A DNA stretch of 64,000 nt from PMG-095 sp049324695 (lineage in GTDB: Bacteria > Myxococcota_A > Polyangia > Polyangiales > Polyangiaceae), in the NCBI GenBank assembly GCA_049324695.1, contig JBMOMJ010000066.1, positions 124,001 to 188,000 on the forward strand, given 5' to 3'. Positions 1 to 8,781 of this stretch are shown here, one piece after another. The position numbers and the translations under genes were made by a program. The notes beneath the pieces were generated by a model. That model did not search any database. It worked only from the letters and a program-made list of their open reading frames with translations, and was not told the DNA's origin. Position 1 is the first letter of the stretch; each line of letters begins with the position of its first letter.

Positions 1-28
1 ACCCTCGGCGACGGGTTCGGAGCGCCGC

Positions 29-814
29 ATGCGCTGGGACGATCTGAGCGTCGGCAGCATCGCGGCCAAGATGCAGACTCGTGAGCTACGCGCCTTTTAC
101 GGCAAGACCGAGGTGCTGAAGAGCATCGACCTGGCCATCGCCGACAAGCAGGTCACTGCCCTGATTGGACCCTCTGGTTGCGGCAAATCCACCTTCGTGC
201 GCTGCCTGAACCGCATGCACGAAGTCGTTCCGGGGGCACGTACTTCTGGGCAGGTTCTGCTCGATTCCCAGAACATTTACGAGCGTGGCGTCGATGTAGT
301 GCGGGTGCGTAGGCGGGTCGGCATGGTTTTTCAAAAGCCGAACCCGTTCCCGACCATGTCAATCCGGGATAACGTGCTGGCAGGGCTGCGCCTGAACGGC
401 ACCCCCATCGAGGACCCGAACGCGGTGGTGGAGCAAACCCTGCGGAAAGTGGCTCTTTGGGAGGAGGTGAAAGATGGCCTGGGGCGCGCCGGGACCAGCC
501 TTTCCGGCGGCCAGCAGCAACGCCTTTGCATTGCCCGCTCCCTCGCTCTGGAGCCCGAGGTCCTCCTCATGGACGAACCCTGCTCGGCGCTCGACCCGAT
601 TGCGACCGCCCGCGTGGAAGAGCTCGTCCACGAACTCAGGAAGAGTTACGCTATCGTGATCGTGACCCATAATTTGCAGCAGGCAGCGCGGGTCGCCGAC
701 TTCACGGCGTTCTTCTACTTGGGCCGTGTCGTCGAACATAACCGCAGCGACGTGATCTTCACGCGCCCGCGAGACCCGCGCACTGAGGACTACATCACGG
801 GTCGCTTCGGCTGA
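29..814 (+). CDS. pstB: Phosphate ABC transporter ATP-binding protein PstB
   Basis: Cytoplasmic ATPase that powers high-affinity phosphate import through the PstCA channel. Walker A GPSGCGKST is at about residues 47-55, the ABC signature LSGGQQQR near 157-165, Walker B VLLMDEP near 178 and the switch histidine in VTHNLQQAA. The wording KPNPFP after the Q-loop is typical of PstB. A second start at 71 (MQTRELRAFYGK) gives 247 residues, closer to the family length of about 250, so the first 14 residues are doubtful. phoU follows 6 bases later. Upstream pst genes would lie left of the window. Confidence 0.95.
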   Translation: MRWDDLSVGSIAAKMQTRELRAFYGKTEVLKSIDLAIADKQVTALIGPSGCGKSTFVRCLNRMHEVVPGARTSGQVLLDSQNIYERGVDVVRVRRRVGMVFQKPNPFPTMSIRDNVLAGLRLNGTPIEDPNAVVEQTLRKVALWEEVKDGLGRAGTSLSGGQQQRLCIARSLALEPEVLLMDEPCSALDPIATARVEELVHELRKSYAIVIVTHNLQQAARVADFTAFFYLGRVVEHNRSDVIFTRPRDPRTEDYITGRFG

Positions 815-820
815 GGTTGC

Positions 821-1513
821 ATGCAAGGGCGCCACATCGATCGAGAGTACGAGAGGGAACTCGAGAAGCTACGTGAGCTCGTGTTGCTGATGGGCGCCCG
901 CGTCGAGGAAATGCTCACGCGAGCCATGGCCGCGTTCGAGCAAAACGACGCGCGCGCTGCACGGGCCACCATCGACGTGGATAGCTCCGTCGATCGCCTC
1001 GAGCTCGAGATCGACGAGCTGTGCTTGCAGATCTTGGCGCGCCGCCAGCCGGTTGCTTCCGACCTGCGTTTCATTACCACCACGCTCAAGCTCGTCACTG
1101 ATCTCGAGCGCATCGGTGATCTGTGCGTGAACTTGTGCGAGCGCGTCGTCGAGTTCGCCTCTGAGCCGCTGCCGCGCGGCACGACCCCCATCCCCAAAAT
1201 TGCAGACGCCGCCCACAGCATGCTGCACGACGCGCTGGACGCGTTCGTGGCTCGCGACGCCGCCCGCGCCGAAGACGTGATGGGCCGCGACAAGGTCGTC
1301 GATGCGTACTACGCGCAGCTTTTCCCCGAGCTGATTGCGCGCATGATGGCCGATCCGCAAGTGGTGTTTCGCTCCACGCGGCTGCTCTCGATAGGTAAGT
1401 ACCTCGAGCGCATCGCCGACCACGCCACCAACATCGCCGAAATGGTGGTGTTCATGGTGCGCGGAGAGGATGTGCGTCACTCGACGCCGTCGGACCCACC
1501 GCCGCGCAGCTGA
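821..1513 (+). CDS. phoU: Phosphate signalling regulator PhoU
   Basis: All-helical regulator linking the Pst transporter to the PhoR/PhoB two-component system. The protein has two similar halves, each with the PhoU metal-binding pattern: the first has DLRFITTTLKLVTDLERIGD (about residues 81-100) and the second has KYLERIADHATNIAE near 190-205. The 230-residue length is normal. It lies 6 bases after pstB, so the two are almost certainly cotranscribed. Its stop is one base from the stop of the opposing aminotransferase gene, leaving no room for a separate terminator. Confidence 0.94.
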   Translation: MQGRHIDREYERELEKLRELVLLMGARVEEMLTRAMAAFEQNDARAARATIDVDSSVDRLELEIDELCLQILARRQPVASDLRFITTTLKLVTDLERIGDLCVNLCERVVEFASEPLPRGTTPIPKIADAAHSMLHDALDAFVARDAARAEDVMGRDKVVDAYYAQLFPELIARMMADPQVVFRSTRLLSIGKYLERIADHATNIAEMVVFMVRGEDVRHSTPSDPPPRS

Positions 1514-1514
1514 G

Positions 1515-2759
1515 CTACTTCTTCGCGTCGCTCACCAGCTTCTTCAGGCGCGCCACGGCCGTGTCGATCACGCTCTCGGCGGGACCAAACGAGAAACGCG
1601 CGTGGTGCTTGAAGCGCGACGCGCGCCCAACGCGGCGCTGCCCCGGATCGACATCGAAGAACTGCCCCGGCACGGTGATGACCTTGTGCTCGAGGGCCGC
1701 TTGAAACAGGCCCTCGCCCGTATCGAGCGGTGCAGGCAGGTTCGACAGATTGCCCCAAACGTAGAATGTACCTTCCGGCTCTCGCTCGAGGCGCACACCG
1801 ATGCTGCGCAGGCCATCCATCAGCTTGTCGCGCTTGCGACGGAACGCCTGCCGAATGGCTTCGGCTTCGCGCAGCGCGTGCTCGCGCGTCAACACCTCCA
1901 GCGCCGCTTGTTGCATCGGACGCGAGCCCCCGCCGTCCAGAAACGATCCCGCGCTCGCCAGGGACTCGATCACGTGTCGCGGCCCGACGGTCCACGTTAC
2001 CCGCCAGCCCGGATAACGCCAGTTCTTCGTCAGCCCGTCGAAGATCACGACCGGATCCTTCTCCACGTCTTCCACGAACTCGGCTGCACTCGCGACGGGC
2101 GGCCCGTCCCCCCACAAGTAGTGCGAATAGAACTCGTCTACCAGCAACGCGCACTCCAACTCGCGTGCGGTGGCCACCCACGACTCGAGCTCCGGCCCAG
2201 TGATGGCCTTGCCCGTCGGGTTGCACGGATTCGACAGCAACAACGCGCCGAGTCCGCGGCCTGCGATTTCACGCCGCAGCTCTGCCAGCGAGAAATCGTA
2301 GCCGCGCGCCGGATCGAGCAAAATCGGGATGGGCGTAAAGCGCCTGAAAATGTCCAGGAGCTCCTCGTACGCAGTGTAGTCCGGCAAGAAGTGCCCCAAA
2401 TGAATCTGCCCGATCGCAGCGCACGCACGCATGATCGAAACGCGCCCGCCGCCGCACACCGCCACGTTCTCGGCCGAATACTTGGACGGCATTCCGCGTC
2501 GGAACAAATCGTTGTACAGGTTCGCGACCGCTTCGCGCACTTCCCACAAACCGGCGACCGGCGCGTACTCCTGATTGAACTCGGTGATCGTCAGCTGCTC
2601 CACGCGCGGCGGCGCGCCTGGTAGCGCGCCCGTCTCCGGTTGCCCTTGGCCCAAGTTGCACCAATCCGGGTCTTCGGAACGAAACCCGCGGCGCTGCGCC
2701 TCCACAGTGACGTAGATGACCCCCGTGCGCGGAACAGGGCGAAAAGCACTGGCTTGCAT
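1515..2759 (-). CDS. PLP-dependent aminotransferase, class I/II
   Basis: Fold-type I aminotransferase of 414 residues. The cofactor motif SNPCNPTGKAI, the conserved Asp/Tyr stretch LVDEFYSHYL and the PLP-lysine region GLTKNWRYPGWRVTW, with the arginine that binds the substrate carboxylate, are all present. The start at 2759 (MQASAFRPVPRTGVIYV) was chosen because the in-frame extension to 2840 reads as non-conserved Arg-rich sequence. The substrate cannot be told from sequence; aspartate, alanine and aromatic aminotransferases share these motifs. It runs convergent to phoU and has no obvious operon partner. Confidence 0.9.
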   Translation of the reverse strand: MQASAFRPVPRTGVIYVTVEAQRRGFRSEDPDWCNLGQGQPETGALPGAPPRVEQLTITEFNQEYAPVAGLWEVREAVANLYNDLFRRGMPSKYSAENVAVCGGGRVSIMRACAAIGQIHLGHFLPDYTAYEELLDIFRRFTPIPILLDPARGYDFSLAELRREIAGRGLGALLLSNPCNPTGKAITGPELESWVATARELECALLVDEFYSHYLWGDGPPVASAAEFVEDVEKDPVVIFDGLTKNWRYPGWRVTWTVGPRHVIESLASAGSFLDGGGSRPMQQAALEVLTREHALREAEAIRQAFRRKRDKLMDGLRSIGVRLEREPEGTFYVWGNLSNLPAPLDTGEGLFQAALEHKVITVPGQFFDVDPGQRRVGRASRFKHHARFSFGPAESVIDTAVARLKKLVSDAKK

Positions 2760-2942
2760 GACGTACAACGCTAGCACTTCATGCTTCGGCCAGGCGAGCC
2801 CTCCGCGTCGGCCGATGGTGCAGGCCGAAACGGAGCGCAACCAGCCATTGCCCCAGCGACTCGACTAGGTCTGAGCTCCGCTCCGAGCGGTTAGGCTAGC
2901 GGCGCAATGAAGCTGGCTGGAATCGACGCAAACCTGCTCGTG

Positions 2943-3138
2943 GCGCAGTGCACCTTCACCGATTCAGAAGGCCCGCGCTGCAGCGAACGACGCTTCATCA
3001 CCGTCGAACACAAGACGCCGTTCGCGCGTGGCGGCGCTCCGACTTTCGAAAACTTGTGCCTTCTCTGCTCGCCCACAATTCCTGCACAGCGGAGCCAGCG
3101 TTCGGCGAAAAGGTGCGCCGCTCGTTCGCTCGACTCGG
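2943..3138 (+). pseudogene. Relic of an HNH endonuclease C-terminal domain (frameshifted)
   Basis: The translation reads QCTFTDSEG, CSERRFITVEHKTPFARGG and ENLCLLCSP, almost the same as the HNH domain of the intact gene at 25835-27217 (QCSFTDSEG, CSERRFITIEHKVPFARGG, ENLCLLCSPHNSYTAQLAFG). After LCSP the match continues in the next frame (HNSCTAEPAFGEKVRRSFARL). The intact copy has tgctcgccgcacaattcc where this has tgctcgcccacaattcc, a one-base deletion near 3071. The N-terminal DUF222-like part is absent; a 36-bp leader with an ATG at 2907 precedes the homology. This explains most of the 380-bp gap between 2760 and 3139. Confidence 0.85.
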
Positions 3139-3139
3139 C

Positions 3140-4396
3140 TCAGAACTGATGGAACGTCGTGCCGTCGAACCAGAGCATGAAGGCGCTGCCGCACGCGTAC
3201 TCGTTGAACTTGCCGTCGTTCTCAGAAACGCTGACGAAGACCTCACGCTCGGCGCGGCCCCAGATCGATTCGAAGTGCGCTCCAGCCGATTCCTTCACCA
3301 ATAGCTCTGCGCGGCCGTTCTGAACACGGCCCATTTCGGTGTAGGTGATGAAGTAGAGAGTGGAACCGGCACCCCACAGCGCGGTGATTGGCAAAACGCT
3401 GCCGGTTTCTAGCATGGTCCACGACTTGCCGTCGTAGTGGACCAATTGTCCGACGCTGTTGCCAGCCCAGTAGTCGTCAGCGGCGAAGCCCCACGCGGAG
3501 CGATAGGCGCCGACGGGAACGTTCGTGAGTGGCGCAACGGGCTGCGTCGAGGACGTTCGCGCGTAGGCGACGTCGTCTCCGAAAGCGGCGAAGACGTCGC
3601 CTTGAGACCATAAGCCGAAGACGGGAGTTGCGAGCGTGGCGAGCTCGCTCCAGCTGCCGTCGCGATACTCGACGATTTGGTTGTCCAACGCGAGATAAGC
3701 GTGGGCGCTGCCGGCAACTGTGGTCGCAATGGCGCTGACTGACGCGTTGCTTGGATAGGACAAGCTGCGCCGCGTGCCGTCGACGAAGAAGAGGCCTGAC
3801 TCCTCGCCGATGCTGCCAGTGAGTACGAGCGGACCACTCGGGAAACCGCTGAGTTGCCGCGGAAACACGTCGGACTGGTCGTAGCTGAGCCACTTCCATC
3901 CGCTGCCATCGTTGAATTGAAGCGAGACGCCTGGATTCACGCACCCGCCGCGATCGAGGCCGCAACGCACGCCAAACAAGGTGTAAACGCCGCGCGCGTC
4001 GGCCCAGGTTGCGAAGCCGAGCGGGAGGCCGCTTTGTGGCTCGCAGAGAGGAGTAGTGCTTTGTTGCCAGCCCGGCGCGCCGAGTGGGATACTCGGCACG
4101 CGGTTCTGGTTCTTGGGACGCGTGTCCACCGGCGGGGAAACGGAGGCACCTGCGACTCCCGCGCCACCGCCGGAGTTTGCGTTGCCGCCAGCGCTGGCGC
4201 CGCCTTTGGCAATTGCACTGCCAGCGCCGGATTGCCCGCCGTGTCCGGCGTTTGCGCTGGAACCTCCCGATGCGCCGCCGAGCCCGCTCGCTCCACCCGA
4301 AGCGGAGCCCTTACCGTCCGCTTCGCCGCACCCGAGGGCGCCGAGAGCGGCAAGCGCTGACAAGCACACGACGATACTGGCTCCGCTTTTGATCAT
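3140..4396 (-). CDS. Exported lipoprotein with Gly/Ala/Ser-rich linker, function unknown
   Basis: A 418-residue protein with a signal peptide ending in lipobox LGALGC (Cys at about residue 23), then about 65 residues of Gly/Ala/Ser-rich linker, then a folded domain of about 320 residues. The domain has many Trp/Gly-rich beta-strand-like segments (FNDGSGWKWLSYD, YRDGSWSELATL, VHYDGKSWTML, WGAGSTLYFI), which suggests a beta-propeller of surface type. Four cysteines (CEPQ, CGLDRGGC, CGSAF) could form disulfides outside the cytoplasm. No enzyme motif was recognised. The design is common in myxobacterial surface lipoproteins. Its 3-prime end abuts the HNH relic. Confidence 0.8.
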   Translation of the reverse strand: MIKSGASIVVCLSALAALGALGCGEADGKGSASGGASGLGGASGGSSANAGHGGQSGAGSAIAKGGASAGGNANSGGGAGVAGASVSPPVDTRPKNQNRVPSIPLGAPGWQQSTTPLCEPQSGLPLGFATWADARGVYTLFGVRCGLDRGGCVNPGVSLQFNDGSGWKWLSYDQSDVFPRQLSGFPSGPLVLTGSIGEESGLFFVDGTRRSLSYPSNASVSAIATTVAGSAHAYLALDNQIVEYRDGSWSELATLATPVFGLWSQGDVFAAFGDDVAYARTSSTQPVAPLTNVPVGAYRSAWGFAADDYWAGNSVGQLVHYDGKSWTMLETGSVLPITALWGAGSTLYFITYTEMGRVQNGRAELLVKESAGAHFESIWGRAEREVFVSVSENDGKFNEYACGSAFMLWFDGTTFHQF

Positions 4397-4540
4397 TCTT
4401 TGTTCCTTCCTAGGGCCCGCGAATGAGGAAGTCAGTCGCGAGCGGGCCGAGACCGCCGCGGGTGGGCGCGTGGGGAGAGAGCACCGCAGGCCTGCTGAAG
4501 CCGCTGAAGCAGGTCGAGGAGCGCAGCGACGAGCCCGCCC

Positions 4541-5782
4541 TTAGTCCCCGCGGTCCTGAAGCACGACCTGCGAGCCTGCGTAGCTCACTTGCTCTAGCAT
4601 GCGGGTGTACTTTTGCTTAGCGAACTGCATACGCGCGCTGGTGCCGGGGTCGACGTTTATCTGCTGGCAGAGGTGCGTGTTCACAAAGGTGTCGCCATAG
4701 ATGGCAGGGCCGAGCAACCTCGGGTTCAAGTCGGACGGATTGATCGGAGTGCCCTGAGGAGGAGCAGCAAAGACGCCCGAGCCCGATGTACCGTGGCAGA
4801 TGCCGACGTTCGTCGAGGCGTACGGGTACGTGCTGCCGTTCGTCGCCGTGATATAGTACTTCTCCGAGGACACATCCATATACGAAACGATGGGCAGCAG
4901 CTGGAGGTCGTGTCCGGTGCTCTTGTAGTGCCAGTTCGCTGAAGAGTCGGACGTCTTCCAGTAGTAGTGCTGATAGTTGAACTCGGGCATATACGCCGGA
5001 TACGGGTCTTCGGAGATCGATAGATTTACGATCTCGTGGAACCACCAGACCTCGACGGTGTTGTTGGTTGCCTCGACACTGGAGGCCACTTCGCTCCAGT
5101 TGTTGCCGGTTTTGGGCCGGTTCGGGCAGTAGATTAGCGCGATATCTACGACTTCGTTATTGAACAGCGGCTGGTTGTTGGAGTCTTTTTCCGGGCAATT
5201 GCAGCGACCGAAGTGCAATTTAGGATCTGTTCCGTTTTGGTTGTCGCAACGGGCCCGCACGTAGCAGGTGTAGTCGCCAGAGATGGTGTAGCCCTCGGCA
5301 GCAGTGAGCGGATCGGCGCGTGTCCAGTTAGGCCAGGTTCCGCTCACGCTTGTTTGATCCGAATACTCACCGATGTTCAAGCTCGTCGTATTCAGTTGCA
5401 CCACCCTGAGCGGAGTGCCCGGGCTGGTTGAATTCGACCAGCAAGCGGGCAACTCCCATTTGTCCACGCAGTGCGCCGCGGTGACGGCGTAACGGTCAGA
5501 AATGAAGGTGGCACCGCAGGTGTGCTCGAGCCCGCTGTACCCCCAAGTATTGTTGTAAGGCCGCACGTAGCCTACCGACTTGGCTTTGCGACCCGAGCCC
5601 CACGTCGTTACCAAGTGCGCTCCCCAACCAGCGGCGGTTTGCGAGGAGGAGACATAGATCGACTGAATCAGATTCTGCCCGCTGCCCACCTGTTCCGGAG
5701 CCGAGCTACTCGAACACCCGTAGGCCCAGCCGAGTGAAGCAGCCACGGCACCCAGTAAGACTGCATATGTGCGATTCAGCAT
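4541..5782 (-). CDS. Trypsin-like serine protease lipoprotein
   Basis: Exported S1-family (chymotrypsin-fold) endopeptidase of 413 residues. The triad is visible: His in AVTAAHCVDKWE, Asp in NEVVDIALIYC and Ser in CHGTSGSGVFAAP; the common GDSGGP motif is replaced by GTSGSG. The start at 5782 (MLNRTYAVLLGAV) gives a signal peptide with a Cys-Ser-Ser-Ser-Ser lipobox end (GWAYGC), so it is probably membrane anchored. The extension to 5821 would bury the signal peptide. Many extra cysteines (CYVRARCDNQ, FGRCNCPE) suggest additional disulfides. The next gene on the same strand is another lipoprotein, about 145 bases downstream. Confidence 0.88.
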   Translation of the reverse strand: MLNRTYAVLLGAVAASLGWAYGCSSSSAPEQVGSGQNLIQSIYVSSSQTAAGWGAHLVTTWGSGRKAKSVGYVRPYNNTWGYSGLEHTCGATFISDRYAVTAAHCVDKWELPACWSNSTSPGTPLRVVQLNTTSLNIGEYSDQTSVSGTWPNWTRADPLTAAEGYTISGDYTCYVRARCDNQNGTDPKLHFGRCNCPEKDSNNQPLFNNEVVDIALIYCPNRPKTGNNWSEVASSVEATNNTVEVWWFHEIVNLSISEDPYPAYMPEFNYQHYYWKTSDSSANWHYKSTGHDLQLLPIVSYMDVSSEKYYITATNGSTYPYASTNVGICHGTSGSGVFAAPPQGTPINPSDLNPRLLGPAIYGDTFVNTHLCQQINVDPGTSARMQFAKQKYTRMLEQVSYAGSQVVLQDRGD

Positions 5783-5898
5783 GACAATCCTCCCAATCCG
5801 AAGAGACACGGGCTCCGGCACTGCGGCCGCGGATTAACACGCTTCGCTCGCAAGTGGCATCAAACAGACCAAAGGGTTACGGCGCTCGATAGGCTTAG

Positions 5899-6906
5899 TC
5901 AGCCATTTGCCGATTTGTCGTGCAGGAAACAGCGACTGACGCCGCCTTCGACGGGATAGAGTTCGGGTGCCTCGGTGGGGCAACGATCGAAGCGGGCGGG
6001 GCAGCGGGGATGGAAGCGGCAGCCGAGGGGTGGATTGGCGGGCGACGGGACTTCGCCGCGGAGGAGTTGGCGTGCGTTGGCTTCGGGGCGAAGGCGCGGG
6101 ACTGAGGCGAGGAGGGCTTGGCTGTAGGGATGGGTGGGGTTTTCGAAGAAGGTTTCGCTAGGTCGTAGTTCGACGATTTGGCCGAGGTACATGACGGCGA
6201 CGCGATGGGCGATGGAGCGAACGACGCCGAGGTCGTGGGCGATGAAGAGGTAGGCGAGGCCGAGTGAGCGCTGGAGGGATTTGAGGAGTTCGACGAGTTG
6301 GGCTTGGACGGAGACGTCGAGGGCAGAGGTGACTTCGTCGCAGATGAGGATGTGGGGTTCGACGGCGAGAGCGCGCGCGACGCTGATGCGCTGGCGTTGG
6401 CCTCCAGAGAATTCGTGCGGGTAGCGGGTGGCCCAGGCGGGATCGAGGCCGACGGCGTTCATGAGGTCGGCGATGCGAGCGGCGACTTTTCCGGAGTCGG
6501 CGCGTTGGTGGAGGCGAATGGCTTCGCCGAGGGTGTCGGCGACGTTGAGGCGGGGGTTGAGGCTGGCGTAGGGATCTTGAAAGACGAGTTGGATTTGTTT
6601 GCGGAGAGGGCGGAGTTCGGAGCGGGTGAGTTTGGCGAGTTCGCGTTGGCCGAGTTTGATGCTGCCGGCGGTGGGTCGGTTGAGGCCAACGAGAGCGCGG
6701 GCGAGGGTGGATTTGCCGCAGCCGGATTCGCCGACGAGGGCCAGGGTTTCACCGGGGAAGAGTTCGAAGCTGACGCCGTCGACGGCGCGAATGGCGGCGG
6801 TGTTGGCGGGGAAGTGGACTTTCAAACCATGGACGGCCAGCAGGGGTTCGCGAGTGACTTCGGGATTGGCTTCGCGAGTCGCAGCGGAGGTGGTGGCTGA
6901 AGTCAT
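5899..6906 (-). CDS. oppF: Oligopeptide/dipeptide ABC transporter ATPase, OppF type (first pair)
   Basis: Cytoplasmic ATPase for a peptide-class ABC importer, 335 residues. Walker A GESGCGKST is near residues 59-67; also present are SGGQRQRISVARAL, Walker B ILICDEVTSALD and the oligopeptide C-terminal segment GCRFHPRCPARFDRCPTE. Last gene of the leftward run, overlapping the oppD-type gene by 4 bases (ATGA). Its coding strand is strikingly C-rich, with most codons ending in C, unlike the permease genes upstream in the operon. This may mark a separate origin for this ATPase pair. Confidence 0.93.
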   Translation of the reverse strand: MTSATTSAATREANPEVTREPLLAVHGLKVHFPANTAAIRAVDGVSFELFPGETLALVGESGCGKSTLARALVGLNRPTAGSIKLGQRELAKLTRSELRPLRKQIQLVFQDPYASLNPRLNVADTLGEAIRLHQRADSGKVAARIADLMNAVGLDPAWATRYPHEFSGGQRQRISVARALAVEPHILICDEVTSALDVSVQAQLVELLKSLQRSLGLAYLFIAHDLGVVRSIAHRVAVMYLGQIVELRPSETFFENPTHPYSQALLASVPRLRPEANARQLLRGEVPSPANPPLGCRFHPRCPARFDRCPTEAPELYPVEGGVSRCFLHDKSANG

Positions 6907-7907
6907 GGCTGGAAGTCTTCGACGGGCACGGGTTGGAAGTCTTCGAGCGGGGCGATGCAGCGGCGGCGGCGGGTGGTAGCGATTTGAACGAGCGCGGGTT
7001 CACCTTCGTGGCAGGCGTCGCGGACGCGCGGGCAGCGCGGAGCGAAGGTGCATTCGACGACAGGAGTGAGGCCGAGGCGGGGCGGTAGGCCTCCGATGAT
7101 GTGGAGGCGCCCGCCGCCGGGTTGGTCGATGCGCGGTGTGCTCTTGAGGAGGGCTTCGGTGTAGGGGTGCAACGGTTCGCGGAAGAGGTCTTGGGTGAGC
7201 GCTTCTTCGACGATGCGGCCGGCGTACATGACGAGTACACGATCGGCAAGCTCGGCGACGACTCCGAGGTCGTGGGTAATGAACAGGATGGACATGTTGC
7301 GTTCACGCCGGAGTTCGCGAAAAAGCTCGAGGATTTGAGCTTGGATCGTGACGTCGAGCATGGTGGTGGGCTCGTCGGCGATCAAAAGATCTGGATTGCA
7401 GAGGAGCGCCATGGCGATGCACACGCGTTGGCGCATGCCGCCGGAAAATTGGTGTGGGTAGCCGCGCATGCGCTGGGCGGCTTCGGGAATGCCGACGCGC
7501 GTGAGCAGTTCGACGGCGCGTGTGCGAGCGGCGCTGCGTGCGAGGCCGAGGTGGACTTCGGCGACTTCACAGAGTTGCTCGTCGATGGTCAGGTAGGGGT
7601 TGAGACTGGTGAGTGGATCTTGAAAAACGAGTGCGATGCGGCGACCGCGCAGCTTGCGTAAGCGATTGGGCGCGAGCTGCAGCAGGTCGTCGCCGTCGAA
7701 GAGAGCCGTCCCGCTGGTGCGCACGCCGCGGTCGCCCAAGAGGCCCAGGATGGCGAGCGTACTCACGCTTTTGCCGCAGCCGGACTCTCCCACCACGCTG
7801 ACGATTTCCCCTGGTTCGATGTGGAAGCTGACGTCTTGGACAGCGCGCACGCCGTCTTCGGCGTTGTGAAACTCCACGCTGAGGTTGCGCACGTCGAGGA
7901 GCGGCAT
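6903..7907 (-). CDS. oppD: Oligopeptide/dipeptide ABC transporter ATPase, OppD type (first pair)
   Basis: Partner ATPase of the OppF-type protein it overlaps. 334 residues with Walker A GESGCGKSVS, ABC signature SGGMRQRVCIAMAL, Walker B LLIADEPTTMLD, switch histidine ITHDLGVVAE and the C-terminal CTFAPRCPRVRDAC motif of the peptide subfamily. The start lies 4 bases after the stop of the OppC-type permease. C-rich codon use matches its neighbour at 5899-6906. Confidence 0.93.
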   Translation of the reverse strand: MPLLDVRNLSVEFHNAEDGVRAVQDVSFHIEPGEIVSVVGESGCGKSVSTLAILGLLGDRGVRTSGTALFDGDDLLQLAPNRLRKLRGRRIALVFQDPLTSLNPYLTIDEQLCEVAEVHLGLARSAARTRAVELLTRVGIPEAAQRMRGYPHQFSGGMRQRVCIAMALLCNPDLLIADEPTTMLDVTIQAQILELFRELRRERNMSILFITHDLGVVAELADRVLVMYAGRIVEEALTQDLFREPLHPYTEALLKSTPRIDQPGGGRLHIIGGLPPRLGLTPVVECTFAPRCPRVRDACHEGEPALVQIATTRRRRCIAPLEDFQPVPVEDFQP

Positions 7908-7911
7908 CCGA

Positions 7912-8781
7912 TTACTCGGGCGATTTGGGATCGAGGGCGTCGCGCAGGCCGTCGCCGAGAAAGTTGAGGCTGAGCAGGGTGGTGCCCAGAAATAGGCTCG
8001 GCCACAGCAGGATCCACCAGAAGGAGTGCACCGGGTTTACCACCGCGACGCCGTCTGCAACGAGCTGGCCCCACGACAGCGCGACACCAAGCCCGAGGAA
8101 CGACAAGAACGCTTCGAGTATGATGACCGAGGGCACCATCAAGGTCGCGTAGACCACGACGACGCCGATGATGTTTGGAAGCACGTGGCGCAACAAGATG
8201 CGTGCGTCGCTGGCACCGAGCAGCTCAGCCGCAGCTACGAACTCGCGCTGGCGCAGGGACAGCACTTGGCCGCGCACGATGCGCGCCATGGTGAGCCATT
8301 GCACGAGGCCGAGCGCGAGAAATACAGGTAGCGGCTCGCCGCGCGCACTCTCGGCGAAAAGCAGCATGATCAAGATGACCAGGAACATGTACGGGAGGCC
8401 GTACAAGAAGTCGACGATGCGCATCATCACGTCGTCGACGCGCCCGCCGAGGAAGCCAGCCACACCGCCGTATGCCACGCCGACCAACACGGACACCAAG
8501 GTGGCGGCTCCGCCAATGGCCAGCGAAGTGCGCCCGCCGACCAGCACACGCGCGAAGATGTCGCGCCCGAGCGCGTCCGTGCCAAACCAGAATTCCGCCG
8601 AGGGTGGGCGGTTGCGCGTTGCGGGGTGAGTGATGCGCGGGTCCAGGCCGAGCAAGGGCGGGAGCAAGATGCACGCGAGTGCGATGCAAACCAACAAAAA
8701 CAGGCCCAGCAGAGCGGCGCGGTTCTTCACTAAGCGTGTGCGTACACGCGCCCAGGGACTTTGCGAGAGCTGCGTGTTCAT
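7912..8781 (-). CDS. oppC: Oligopeptide ABC transporter permease, OppC type
   Basis: Inner-membrane permease, 289 residues. N-terminal helix AALLGLFLLVCIALACIL, then the OppC-family FGTDALGRDIFARVLVGGR, and the EAA coupling loop EFVAAAELLGASDARILLRH that docks to an ATPase. The start at 8781 (MNTQLSQSPW) overlaps the end of the OppB-type gene by 4 bases. The same frame stays open far upstream, through the permease gene in another frame, but only this segment looks like protein of the family. Confidence 0.92.
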   Translation of the reverse strand: MNTQLSQSPWARVRTRLVKNRAALLGLFLLVCIALACILLPPLLGLDPRITHPATRNRPPSAEFWFGTDALGRDIFARVLVGGRTSLAIGGAATLVSVLVGVAYGGVAGFLGGRVDDVMMRIVDFLYGLPYMFLVILIMLLFAESARGEPLPVFLALGLVQWLTMARIVRGQVLSLRQREFVAAAELLGASDARILLRHVLPNIIGVVVVYATLMVPSVIILEAFLSFLGLGVALSWGQLVADGVAVVNPVHSFWWILLWPSLFLGTTLLSLNFLGDGLRDALDPKSPE

